The position numbers and the translations under genes were made by a program. Under the pieces are notes generated by a model. It worked only from the letters and a program-made list of their open reading frames with translations, did no database searches and was not told the DNA's origin. Shown one piece after another: positions 1 to 5,855 of a DNA stretch of 5,880 bases. The stretch comes from a bacterium (GTDB lineage: Bacteria; UBA9089; CG2-30-40-21). The DNA lies in the NCBI GenBank assembly GCA_030018795.1, contig JASEHA010000162.1, positions 1-5,880 on the forward strand, in the 5' to 3' direction. The stretch's first letter is position 1; every line of letters starts with the position of its first letter.

Positions 1-14
1 CGCAAGAAGAGGGG

Positions 15-60
15 AGCAAGGACAAGGGGGAAATATGCCCCATGGCATCTTGCTTTTTTT
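15..60 (+). terminator. Rho-independent terminator of an upstream gene
   Basis: AGCAAG (15-20) pairs perfectly with CTTGCT (49-54). An inner GGGG (within 26-30) pairs with CCCC (38-41) around an AAATATG loop, with an unpaired internal loop between the two helices. Seven T residues follow (54-60). A GC-rich stem with a T tract is the standard intrinsic terminator layout. It lies just before the tRNA, so it probably ends a + strand gene to the left of the window. No coding sequence can be assigned in 1-14. Confidence 0.65.
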
Positions 61-68
61 ATATTCAT

Positions 69-145
69 GGTGAGCGTAGCTCAGTTGGCAGAGCACCGGA
101 CTGTGGCTCCGGTTGTCGCGGGTTCAAGCCCCGTCGCTCACCCCA
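69..145 (+). tRNA. tRNA-His (anticodon GUG)
   Basis: A full cloverleaf can be drawn. The acceptor stem GTGAGCG (70-76) pairs with CGCTCAC (135-141). The D arm is GCTC...GAGC. The anticodon stem CCGGA/TCCGG holds the loop CTGTGGC, giving anticodon GTG. The T arm GCGGG/CCCGT holds the loop TTCAAGC. The G at 69 can act as the histidine-specific G-1, opposite the discriminator C at 142; this extra pair is the known identity element for histidyl-tRNA synthetase. CCA is encoded at 143-145. The tRNA delivers histidine at CAC/CAU codons. No good promoter fits between the preceding terminator and the tRNA: TATATT at 59-64 has no -35 at proper spacing. The tRNA and alaS, 25 nt downstream, could share a transcript. 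Confidence 0.97.
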
Positions 146-170
146 AATTTAAGGGAAGTACTGGTTTCAG

Positions 171-2834
171 ATGAAAGGTTTTGAAATAAGACAGGCATAT
201 CTTGAATTTTTCAGAAAAAAGGATCACACGATAAAATCAAGCGTTTCTCTGGTTCCAGAGGATGTAACCGTGCTTTTTACTATTGCCGGCATGGTGCCAT
301 TCAAGCCCTTCTTTTTAGGACAAATTTCCCCATTACCGTTTACCAGAGCAGCTTCATCCCAAAGATGTTTACGAACAAATGATATTGAAAATGTTGGCAA
401 AACTGCACGACATCACACATTTTTTGAGATGCTGGGCAACTTCTCGTTTGGTGATTATTTCAAGCAAGAAGCAATTGTCTGGGCATGGGAATTCTTAACC
501 TCTGTGGTAAAATTGCCCGCAGAAAGGCTGTATGCCTCTATATACCTTGATGATGAAGAGGCATTCAATATCTGGAATAAAGAGATTGGACTGCCAGAGG
601 AAAGGATTATTAAGCTGGGAGAAGACAGCAACTTCTGGACAATGGGCGAAACAGGTCCCTGCGGCCCATGCTCAGAGATACTTATTGATCAGGGACCAGG
701 GATTGGCTGTTTGAAAGAAAACTGTGCACCTGGTTGTGATTGTGATAGATTCCTTGAGTTATGGAATCTTGTCTTTACTCAATTTGACCGGGATGAGAAA
801 AAAACACTCCATCCATTGCCCAAAAAGAATATTGATACAGGCATGGGACTGGAACGGCTTGCCGCTGTTCTTCAGGGCAAGCACTCAAACTTTGAGAGCG
901 ATCTGCTTTTTCCTATCATTGAAGCCATCTCAGAAATATCTGGGATACCCTACATGAATAACAACCCCCTAACCCCCTTTATTAAGGGGGAAAAGGAGAC
1001 AAAAAATATTCCTTTGCGAATAATCGCAGACCATCTGCGAGCCATCACCTTTTTGATATTTGATAATGTGCTCCCATCTAACGAGAATCGTGGTTATGTC
1101 CTTCGTTCACTCATCAGAAGGGCTATCCGTCAAGGGAGGCAGCTTAATCTTCAGGGGACATTCCTGTCTCAGGTTGTACCAGCAGTTATTAAAACTACAG
1201 GCATTCAAGAGGTCTTACCCTATGCTGACCACATTGCCTCAATCGTCAAACAAGAAGAAGAAAAATTTGTGGCTACATTAGGACGGGGACTGAACATCCT
1301 GGAAGGATTGATTGAGGAATACAAGGGAAGGGATGAGAATGTCATCTGCGGAAAGGATCTTTTCAAGCTTTACGATACATATGGTTTCCCAATAATGCTT
1401 GCTGAAGAAATAATCAAAGAGGCAGGGCTTGGAGTTGATACACAAGGCTTTGATAAAGAGATGTCTATCCAGCGAAAAAAGGCAAGAGAGGCAGGGCTTG
1501 GATTAGAGGAAAAGGGGATACCTGCTGGATTTATTATTGAACGAGAAACGCAATTTGTGGGATATTTTTCGTCCTTTTCGTCCTTTTCGTCCTCTACAGA
1601 GGCAAGGATATTAGATATTATCAGGGATGAGAAAGTCGTTGAACAGGCAGAAGAGGGTGAAGATGTCCAGATAATTATCGATATAACCCCATTCTATGCT
1701 GAGTCTGGCGGACAATCCGGGGATAAGGGAATGCTTGTTGGGACAAATGGTGAGGCAGAGGTATTGGATACCCAAAGGTCTGTTCTTGGAAAGACAATCG
1801 TTCATCAGGCAAGGATTAAAGAGGGTGTGCTGAAAAAGGGTGATGAGGTAAAGACACAGCTGAATACCTTACATCGTCTGTCAATTGCCAGAAATCATAC
1901 CGCAACCCATTTGCTTCAAGCTGCCTTGCAGCAGGTGCTTGGTAGGCATGTAAAGCAAGCAGGCTCATTTGTTCATTCTGATTATCTACGATTTGATTTT
2001 AGTCATCCCTCACCCTTAACCGAGAAAGAGTGCCAGTCGATAGAAGAGTTAATAAACAGTAAGATACGAGAAAACCTGCTTGTTGAAACCTTTGAAACAG
2101 AACTCTCAAAGGCTGAAGAGATGGGTGCCATGGCCTTGTTTGGAGAAAAGTATGGGCAAGTGGTGCGGGTTGTTAAGATTTCTGATTATAGTCTGGAATT
2201 ATGTGGCGGAACACATGCCTCATCAACCGGTGAGATAGGATTATTTAAGATAAAAACAGAGATGGGGATAGCATCCGGAGTAAGAAGGATTGAGGCACTT
2301 TCAGGGCAAGGGGCATACATGTATGTATGTAGGCAGCAATCGATTAATCTGGAGCTTTCCCAGTTGCTGAAAGCCCAATTGGATGAGATTGTCCCAAGGG
2401 TAGAAAGGCTTATAAAATCAAATAAAGAGCAGGAAAAGGAGATAGCAAGGCTTAATAGTGAATTGATCAGGAATAAGATTGATAAACTGATAGGTGCTGC
2501 TGATGAGGTTGGCAAGATACGAGTTGTAACCTCTGTGCTTGATGGGATAGAGGCAGGATTGCTTCGGGAGACTGCAGATTTGTTAATGGATAAACTGAAC
2601 TCAGGGGTGATTATTTTATCCTCTGTTATCGATGGCAAGGTCTTCTGGGTAGTTAAGGTTAGTCAGGATTTAACTGATTGGCTGCATGCTGGCAGGTTGA
2701 TTAAACAAATAGCCGCCATTACCGGCGGCAGTGGCGGCGGTAAGGCAGATATTGCTCAGGCAGGCGGGACAAAGCCTGAAATGATTGAAGAGGCTATGAA
2801 TGAGGGGAAGAAACTTTTAGCAGTTAGTTTTTAG
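171..2834 (+). CDS. alaS: Alanyl-tRNA synthetase (EC 6.1.1.7)
   Basis: Cytoplasmic class II synthetase that activates alanine with ATP, charges tRNA-Ala and hydrolyses mischarged Ser- or Gly-tRNA-Ala. At 887 aa it is slightly longer than the usual 870-880. Visible in order: the N-terminal class II catalytic domain with motif 2 (HHTFFEMLGNFSFGDYFK, 81-98) and motif 3 (GMGLERL from 224); a cysteine cluster ending in GCDCDR; the tRNA-recognition stretch (LRIIADH, PSNENRGYVLR); the editing domain with zinc ligands H576 and H580 (HTATH) and C678 and H682 (CGGTH); a coiled stretch around 740-775; and a C-Ala/DHHA1 domain with the glycine-rich GGSGGGKADIAQAGG. All key residues are present, so the enzyme should be active. 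ATG 171 is the only possible start, since an in-frame TAA lies at 150-152. The Shine-Dalgarno is weak and distant (AAGGGAAG, 151-158). Two in-frame insertions of repetitive DNA (residues about 263-276 and 466-475) explain the extra length. Confidence 0.98.
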   Translation: MKGFEIRQAYLEFFRKKDHTIKSSVSLVPEDVTVLFTIAGMVPFKPFFLGQISPLPFTRAASSQRCLRTNDIENVGKTARHHTFFEMLGNFSFGDYFKQEAIVWAWEFLTSVVKLPAERLYASIYLDDEEAFNIWNKEIGLPEERIIKLGEDSNFWTMGETGPCGPCSEILIDQGPGIGCLKENCAPGCDCDRFLELWNLVFTQFDRDEKKTLHPLPKKNIDTGMGLERLAAVLQGKHSNFESDLLFPIIEAISEISGIPYMNNNPLTPFIKGEKETKNIPLRIIADHLRAITFLIFDNVLPSNENRGYVLRSLIRRAIRQGRQLNLQGTFLSQVVPAVIKTTGIQEVLPYADHIASIVKQEEEKFVATLGRGLNILEGLIEEYKGRDENVICGKDLFKLYDTYGFPIMLAEEIIKEAGLGVDTQGFDKEMSIQRKKAREAGLGLEEKGIPAGFIIERETQFVGYFSSFSSFSSSTEARILDIIRDEKVVEQAEEGEDVQIIIDITPFYAESGGQSGDKGMLVGTNGEAEVLDTQRSVLGKTIVHQARIKEGVLKKGDEVKTQLNTLHRLSIARNHTATHLLQAALQQVLGRHVKQAGSFVHSDYLRFDFSHPSPLTEKECQSIEELINSKIRENLLVETFETELSKAEEMGAMALFGEKYGQVVRVVKISDYSLELCGGTHASSTGEIGLFKIKTEMGIASGVRRIEALSGQGAYMYVCRQQSINLELSQLLKAQLDEIVPRVERLIKSNKEQEKEIARLNSELIRNKIDKLIGAADEVGKIRVVTSVLDGIEAGLLRETADLLMDKLNSGVIILSSVIDGKVFWVVKVSQDLTDWLHAGRLIKQIAAITGGSGGGKADIAQAGGTKPEMIEEAMNEGKKLLAVSF
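965..990 (+). repeat. Palindromic repeat inserted in frame in alaS
   Basis: CCCCCTT (973-979) and AAGGGGG (984-990) form a perfect 7-bp inverted repeat around a TATT loop, preceded by a further C run at 965-969. It is read as NPLTPFIKGE (about residues 265-274), a hydrophilic loop placed just before the conserved LRIIADH block. Typical AlaRS proteins have a shorter, variable linker here, about 7-10 residues against about 17 between GIPY and IPLRIIADH. This suggests insertion of a short palindromic element into a tolerant surface loop, as known for Rickettsia palindromic elements. I recall similar PLTPFIKGE-like peptides in other repeat-rich genomes, but cannot check this here. Confidence 0.6.
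1566..1592 (+). repeat. Three tandem 9-bp units (TTTTCGTCC) in alaS
   Basis: TTTTCGTCC occurs three times with no mismatch (1566-1574, 1575-1583, 1584-1592). Because the unit is a multiple of three it keeps the frame and encodes FSS three times (residues 466-474), followed by further serines. It sits after the conserved QFVGY that opens the editing-domain beta barrel and before EARILDI, where most homologues have only a few residues (a D-S-L-E-A-type turn). Perfect DNA identity points to recent expansion. Confidence 0.8.
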
Positions 2835-2842
2835 CAGTTAGA
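2815..2842 (+). repeat. 14-bp tandem duplication across the alaS stop codon
   Basis: TTTTAGCAGTTAGT (2815-2828) is followed directly by TTTTAGCAGTTAGA (2829-2842), 13 of 14 bases identical. The first copy supplies the last residues of AlaRS (LAVSF end) and the TAG stop at 2832-2834 lies in the second copy. The C-terminal tip of the protein therefore appears to have been written by the repeat. The following CTGATAACTGACGACTGAG (2861-2879) is also of low complexity, built from CTGA-type units. Confidence 0.65.
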
Positions 2843-2860
2843 TGGAGAAGAAGTTGAGAG

Positions 2861-2889
2861 CTGATAACTGACGACTGAGTGCTTATAAA
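2861..2889 (+). promoter_or_regulatory. Possible sigma-70 promoter of the membrane-protein gene
   Basis: CTGATA (2861-2866, 4 of 6 matches to TTGACA) and TATAAA (2884-2889, 5 of 6 to TATAAT) are 17 bp apart. A start near 2896 would give a leader of roughly 34 nt that includes the strong ribosome binding site at 2916-2922. The -35 match is mediocre and lies in low-complexity sequence, so transcription by read-through from alaS is equally possible. Confidence 0.3.
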
Positions 2890-2915
2890 AACTGGGGGGA
2901 TATCTTCACAAATTT

Positions 2916-2922
2916 AAGGAGG
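2916..2922 (+). promoter_or_regulatory. Strong ribosome binding site
   Basis: AAGGAGG is a near-perfect complement of the 16S rRNA 3' end and lies 7 nt before ATG 2930. It fixes that start and supports this gene as really translated although its product is not recognised. Confidence 0.85.
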
Positions 2923-2929
2923 ATGTCCA

Positions 2930-3598
2930 ATGGAGGAATGGGGTACGGTATTTTTAACATTTACAGGGGCAATTTATCTGATCATGATGGCATATGTGGC
3001 TTATCGGATAAAGAGGTCTACAGAATCTACAAGGGCACTGGTAAATGAAATAAAGGAGATAAGAAAGGAAGAGTCTAAACCCTATGTGGTTGTTGACATT
3101 AAGCCTAAAGAACAGTCTCCTCAGATACTTGAGGTAAAGGTAGCTAATATTGGCGGAGGTCCTGCATTTAATATTAAATGCAATTTTCAACCTGATATTG
3201 TCTATCGAAAAGAGCCGAGGATAATGCTCTCTGATCTCCCTATATTTAAGGGGTTGGCACACCTTGCCCCAGGAGAACAGATAAGATTTTTCTTTGCCGC
3301 TGCAGTTGAATATATGACCAACAAAAATAATCCAAAGGAGTTTGATGTAAAAACCTCTTATACGGATATTGTTGGCGATGCTCATGAAAAATCGTATCAT
3401 ATTGATCTGACTGTTACTGCAGCCCTTTTGTTTGCTGAGGAAAAGGGAGTAAGCGATGTTGTCCTTGAGATAGAAAGGCTGACCAGAGAGGTTTGTTGGC
3501 TAAGAAAGAATATCGAATCCTTTCTTGAAAAGGAAGTGGAACCCAGAAGACAGGATATTGGGTCACTAAAAGGACTCTATCGAGAGATGAAGAAGTAG
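2930..3598 (+). CDS. Membrane-anchored protein of unknown function
   Basis: I do not recognise this 222-aa protein as a named family. Residues about 7-26 form one hydrophobic helix (VFLTFTGAIYLIMMAYVAY) followed by RIKR. By the positive-inside rule the rest should face the cytoplasm. Residues 27-49 are a charged, probably helical linker (EIKEIRKEESK). Residues 50-162 look like a beta-rich domain: it opens with PYVVVDI, has ILEVKVANIGGGPAFNI (66-82) and a later LAPGEQIRFFF (112-122). The N-x-G-x-GPA plus APGE pattern is familiar from immunoglobulin-like beta sandwiches of uncharacterised single-helix proteins. Residues 176-222 are again helical and charged, a possible coiled coil. There is no cleavable signal peptide and no catalytic motif. 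It sits between alaS and ruvX, 95 nt after the alaS stop, and has its own strong ribosome binding site. A sensing or scaffolding role at the membrane is only a guess. Confidence 0.85.
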   Translation: MEEWGTVFLTFTGAIYLIMMAYVAYRIKRSTESTRALVNEIKEIRKEESKPYVVVDIKPKEQSPQILEVKVANIGGGPAFNIKCNFQPDIVYRKEPRIMLSDLPIFKGLAHLAPGEQIRFFFAAAVEYMTNKNNPKEFDVKTSYTDIVGDAHEKSYHIDLTVTAALLFAEEKGVSDVVLEIERLTREVCWLRKNIESFLEKEVEPRRQDIGSLKGLYREMKK

Positions 3599-3602
3599 GC
3601 AG

Positions 3603-3927
3603 TAGAGACGCAATATTTTTGCGGTAACCGTTCATGTAGCAGTTACTGATTTTGGCTAAGGATAGCACAAAAATTATAAGATTATAAAATGTTGAATGTA
3701 GAATATTGAATATAGAATGTAGAAGGGAGAAAGAATGTCGAAGGAAAGTAGAATGTTTGATTTTCGATTTTTGCAACAAGCATGAAAACGACTAAACAGA
3801 AGAATACCAAAACTTCATAATTCTACATTCAATATTCTACATTCGATATTCAATACCATTTTACAGTTTACATTTATTTACAACGAAAAGTTTACAACTG
3901 GCTGAACGGTTACATTTTGCGTCTCTA
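3603..3927. mobile_element. MITE-like element with terminal inverted repeats
   Basis: A 325-bp non-coding element fills most of the gap between two genes. Its left end reads TAGAGACGCAA (3603-3613), then GTAACCGTTCA (3624-3634). Its right end is the exact inverse: TGAACGGTTAC (3903-3913), then TTGCGTCTCTA (3917-3927). That makes 22 matched end positions; the left arm has 10 spacer bases between its two blocks and the right arm has 3. The extra left bases make a small hairpin of their own (CGCAA, 3609-3613, with TTGCG, 3619-3623). If the outermost TA on each side is a target duplication, the element proper starts with GAGACGCAA, as expected for elements moved by an IS630/Tc1-mariner-type transposase; this is inference. 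There is no transposase gene or sizeable ORF inside, so it would need help in trans. It begins five bases after the upstream stop codon and may act as that gene's transcript end. Confidence 0.7.
3691..3853. repeat. Internal inverted repeat of the MITE-like element
   Basis: GAATGTAGAATATTGAAT (3694-3711) recurs perfectly inverted at 3827-3844, and the match goes on imperfectly on both sides, including TAGAATGTAGAAG on the left against CTTCATAATTCTACATTC on the right. Each arm is itself a degenerate tandem of GAATGTAGA / ATTGAATA units. About 115 bases separate the 18-bp arms; they hold no gene (only a 12-codon ATG frame at 3782). Transcribed RNA could fold into a long imperfect hairpin. Confidence 0.75.
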
Positions 3928-4044
3928 TTAATATGTAATGCAGTGAGCACCTTTTGGTGCGTTCTATGTTTGATTCGAGTTGAGGTAGAAAATGAAGCAA
4001 CCAATAACAATATGTAATCTCCCCTTGTGCCTTTGTGTTTTCAG
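3928..4044. other. Intergenic leader before ruvX
   Basis: No gene is supported here. A short perfect hairpin, GCACC (3947-3951), TTTT loop, GGTGC (3956-3960), lacks a T tract and so is not a convincing terminator. Just before ruvX the sequence CCTTGTGCCTTTGTGTTTTC (4023-4042) resembles the C-TTTGTG-type interspersed repeats seen in many genomes; this is recollection, not a search result. No convincing -35/-10 pair was found. Confidence 0.4.
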
Positions 4045-4473
4045 ATGAGGATCATGGGGTTGGATATTGGTGATAAATATATTGGCATAGCTGTCAGCGA
4101 TCCCTTGGGCATGTTTGCCCAGCCTCTTAAGGTTATAACAAGAGCAGGGGATGAGGCTGTCATGGAAGAGTTGAAGGAAATTGCTGCTGATTCTGGGGTC
4201 TTGAGGATAGTGTTTGGTTTGCCTAAGAATATGAACGGCAGTATTGGCCAACAGGCAGAAAAGGTGCTTGATTTCATTGACAGGCTTAAACAAGCCGTAG
4301 TATCCTCTCATGAGAAGAATGCTGTTGAATTCGTGTCATGGGATGAAAGGCTTTCCTCAAGGGCTGCAGAAAACGCCATGCTTGAGGCAGGGTTGTCCAG
4401 AAACAAGAGGAAGCAGATGGTGGATAAGGTCGCTGCATCCATAATCTTGCAAGGGTATCTGAATAGTCTGTAA
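4045..4473 (+). CDS. ruvX: RuvX/YqgF-family Holliday junction resolvase-like nuclease
   Basis: The product (142 aa, normal for the family) has the RNase H-like fold of YqgF/RuvX, linked to Holliday junction resolution and, in Escherichia coli, to maturation of the 16S rRNA 5' end. It is cytoplasmic. Visible motifs: MRIMGLDIGDKYIGIAVSD at the N terminus with acidic D7, FGLPKNMNGSIGQQAEKV (58-74), WDERLSSRAAE (99-109) with E101, and KQMVDKVAASIILQGYL (123-139) with D127. The three acidic residues match the expected metal-binding set, so it should be active. I chose ATG 4045 because the family begins M-R-I/L-x-G-L-D. The frame extends to GTG 4027, but that adds MPLCFQ from repeat-like DNA. No clear Shine-Dalgarno precedes 4045; GAGG at 4047-4050 is too close to ATG 4054. 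Association with alaS is conserved in many bacteria. Confidence 0.95.
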   Translation: MRIMGLDIGDKYIGIAVSDPLGMFAQPLKVITRAGDEAVMEELKEIAADSGVLRIVFGLPKNMNGSIGQQAEKVLDFIDRLKQAVVSSHEKNAVEFVSWDERLSSRAAENAMLEAGLSRNKRKQMVDKVAASIILQGYLNSL

Positions 4474-4510
4474 GATTGTTACAATTGCAAATCATTAATT
4501 GTTTAATTAT

Positions 4511-4516
4511 GGAGGT
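4511..4516 (+). promoter_or_regulatory. Ribosome binding site setting the start at 4523
   Basis: GGAGGT lies 6 nt before ATG 4523. The in-frame alternatives are poor: TTG 4499 lies upstream of this site, and ATG 4517 directly abuts it. The site therefore selects 4523. Confidence 0.85.
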
Positions 4517-4522
4517 ATGAAA

Positions 4523-5818
4523 ATGGGTAATCACGGTATTTCTGGAAGTGTTGATATGGGTGATGTTAAGAGCAGTTTTATCTTTTCCAAGGATAAGGGT
4601 ATTGTTGGAATAGTAGAGCTTGGAGAGGCTCAGGGTGAGTTTATTTATACACGAGATAAGGGCATTGTTGGTACAGTGAAGCTGGGAGATGCTGATGGTG
4701 AGTTTACCTATTCAAAAGAAAAGGGTATCTTTGGAACAATAATGCTGGGCAAGGTGCCGGCAGAGTTTGCTTATGCAAAGGAAAAAGGTATTGTTGGTAT
4801 GATAAAAATGGGGGATGCTGCTGGTGAATTTACTTACACCAAAGCAAGAGGAATATTTGGGACAATTAAAATGGGGGATGCAATTGGTGAATTTGTTTAT
4901 TCCAAGCATAAAGGAATCACCGGGAATATAGCCTTAAGAAACATAACTGCTCCATTCTCCTATACTCTGGCCAAGGGCATTGTAGGAATATTAAATCTTG
5001 AAGGCATAGAGGGAAGCTTTACCTATTGGAAGGATAGGGGGATATTTGGGACAATAGACCTTGGGGATGCTAAAGGGAATTTTAAGTTTAATTTTCAAAA
5101 AGGCATTGAAGGAACGGTTGCTCTTGGAGAAGCTATGGGTGAGTTTATTTATTTGAAGGATAAGGGGATTGTTGGCATAATAGACCTTGATGGGGTAAAG
5201 GGTGAATTTACCTATTCAAGGGATAAGGGTATTATGGGTGTAATTGAAATGGATGAAATAAAGAGTGATTTCACCTATACAAAGGAAAAAGGCATCGTTG
5301 GTGTTGCAGAAATGGGTGATGCTAAGGGTGAATTTACCTATACAAAAGGAAAAGGTATACATGGATATATCGATATGGGAGGCATTAGAGGTTTGTTTAC
5401 CTATTCTAAAAGCAGCGGTATGGTAGGAACAGTGGATGTTTCGTCATCATTTGGCATGGATGTATTTAATGAATCACCTGCACCACCACTGTTATCTGTT
5501 GAACAACCAATAAAAAAACCTGAAACAAGAAAAGAGACAGAAATTCCATGGGAATTGATTTCTCACGAGGAGATTATTTCCCTGCCCGTAAATACCAAAG
5601 TTACTGATCAACCCGCTCCTGTAGAGGAAAAAAAGATTGGCATTGCTGAGGTAATTGATATAGAAACCCTAAAGGAATCAAAAGCTGAGGCAGAATCAGC
5701 CAAAAAGGCAAAGGAAGAGAAGAAGTCAGCAGCTTCAGAAAACGGCTATGCCTACTTTGGTGATCATGATGGTATCCCAATTGAGAAGATCATCGAAGAG
5801 GTGGAAAAGAGCTTTTAA
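4523..5818 (+). CDS. Protein with fourteen 21-residue beta-type repeats
   Basis: A 431-aa protein of unknown function, not matched by me to a named family. Residues 4-297 are fourteen contiguous 21-residue repeats, with a fifteenth broken off at about 298-310. The consensus is KGIVGTIxLGDAxGEFTYSK plus D/E. Glycines at positions 2, 5, 10 and 14, F16 and Y18 are the most constant; repeats 7-9 are the most divergent. Each unit reads as two short beta strands (GIVGTIxL and GEFTYSK) joined by a GDA turn, which suggests a long beta-hairpin sheet or beta solenoid. From 311 the protein changes to a proline-rich linker (ESPAPP), then a Lys/Glu/Ala-rich helical tail, and ends in GYAYFGDHDG...EKIIEEVEKSF. 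No signal peptide or membrane helix is seen, so it is probably cytoplasmic. It starts 49 nt after ruvX. OspA-like single-layer sheets and bactofilin-like beta helices are structural analogies only. Confidence 0.92.
   Translation: MGNHGISGSVDMGDVKSSFIFSKDKGIVGIVELGEAQGEFIYTRDKGIVGTVKLGDADGEFTYSKEKGIFGTIMLGKVPAEFAYAKEKGIVGMIKMGDAAGEFTYTKARGIFGTIKMGDAIGEFVYSKHKGITGNIALRNITAPFSYTLAKGIVGILNLEGIEGSFTYWKDRGIFGTIDLGDAKGNFKFNFQKGIEGTVALGEAMGEFIYLKDKGIVGIIDLDGVKGEFTYSRDKGIMGVIEMDEIKSDFTYTKEKGIVGVAEMGDAKGEFTYTKGKGIHGYIDMGGIRGLFTYSKSSGMVGTVDVSSSFGMDVFNESPAPPLLSVEQPIKKPETRKETEIPWELISHEEIISLPVNTKVTDQPAPVEEKKIGIAEVIDIETLKESKAEAESAKKAKEEKKSAASENGYAYFGDHDGIPIEKIIEEVEKSF
4532..5413 (+). repeat. Fourteen in-frame 63-bp coding repeats
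   Basis: The repeats of the downstream gene are exactly 63 bp each with no indel across all 882 bp. Nucleotide units have drifted: Gly, Lys and Asp codons vary from copy to copy, while the amino acid pattern stays. This indicates old duplications held by selection on protein shape rather than recent slippage. Units 7-9 (about 4910-5098) depart most from the consensus. Confidence 0.9.
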
Positions 5819-5819
5819 C

Positions 5820-5855
5820 TCGATATTCAAGTTTTTGTAATCGTTCAGGTATCAG
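5820..5855. repeat. Partial second copy of the MITE-like end
   Basis: GTAATCGTTCAGGTATCAG (5837-5855) matches the left end of the 3603-3927 element, GTAACCGTTCATGTAGCAG (3624-3642), at 16 of 19 positions. Before it, TCGATATTCAA (5820-5830) is identical to 3843-3853 inside that element. It starts two bases after the repeat-protein stop. The rest to 5880 shows no gene or clear terminator, and the element may go on past the window. Confidence 0.45.

Noticed and set aside
69..145. tRNA-His as an integration site of a genomic island
   Set aside because: A housekeeping gene follows directly and there is no integrase or repeated tRNA 3' end in the window.
2186..2638. Minus-strand 150-codon frame inside alaS
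   Set aside because: It is antisense to a highly conserved gene, its composition is a shadow of the alaS codons and it shows no motif.
3414..3779. Minus-strand 121-codon frame over the MITE-like element
   Set aside because: It overlaps the end of a well-supported gene and its N-terminal part (HSTF, SIFNILHSTF) is just translated repeat units; it has no ribosome site.
3947..3960. Terminator hairpin GCACC/GGTGC
   Set aside because: The stem is only 5 bp and no T tract follows.
3964..4311. Minus-strand frame overlapping ruvX
   Set aside because: It is antisense to the conserved ruvX reading frame and has no ribosome site or recognisable domain.
4476..4507. Promoter for the repeat-protein gene (TTACAA with TTTAAT, 17-bp gap)
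   Set aside because: The -35 matches only 3 of 6 bases and the start would fall inside the ribosome binding site at 4511-4516; the 49-nt gap suits cotranscription with ruvX better.
4532..5413. CRISPR-like array
   Set aside because: The 63-bp periodicity is continuous coding sequence with no distinct spacers and with drifted units; it is a protein repeat.
5805..5816. Terminator at AAAAGAGCTTTT
   Set aside because: The stem is AT-rich, only five pairs with a two-base loop, and lies inside the end of the coding sequence.
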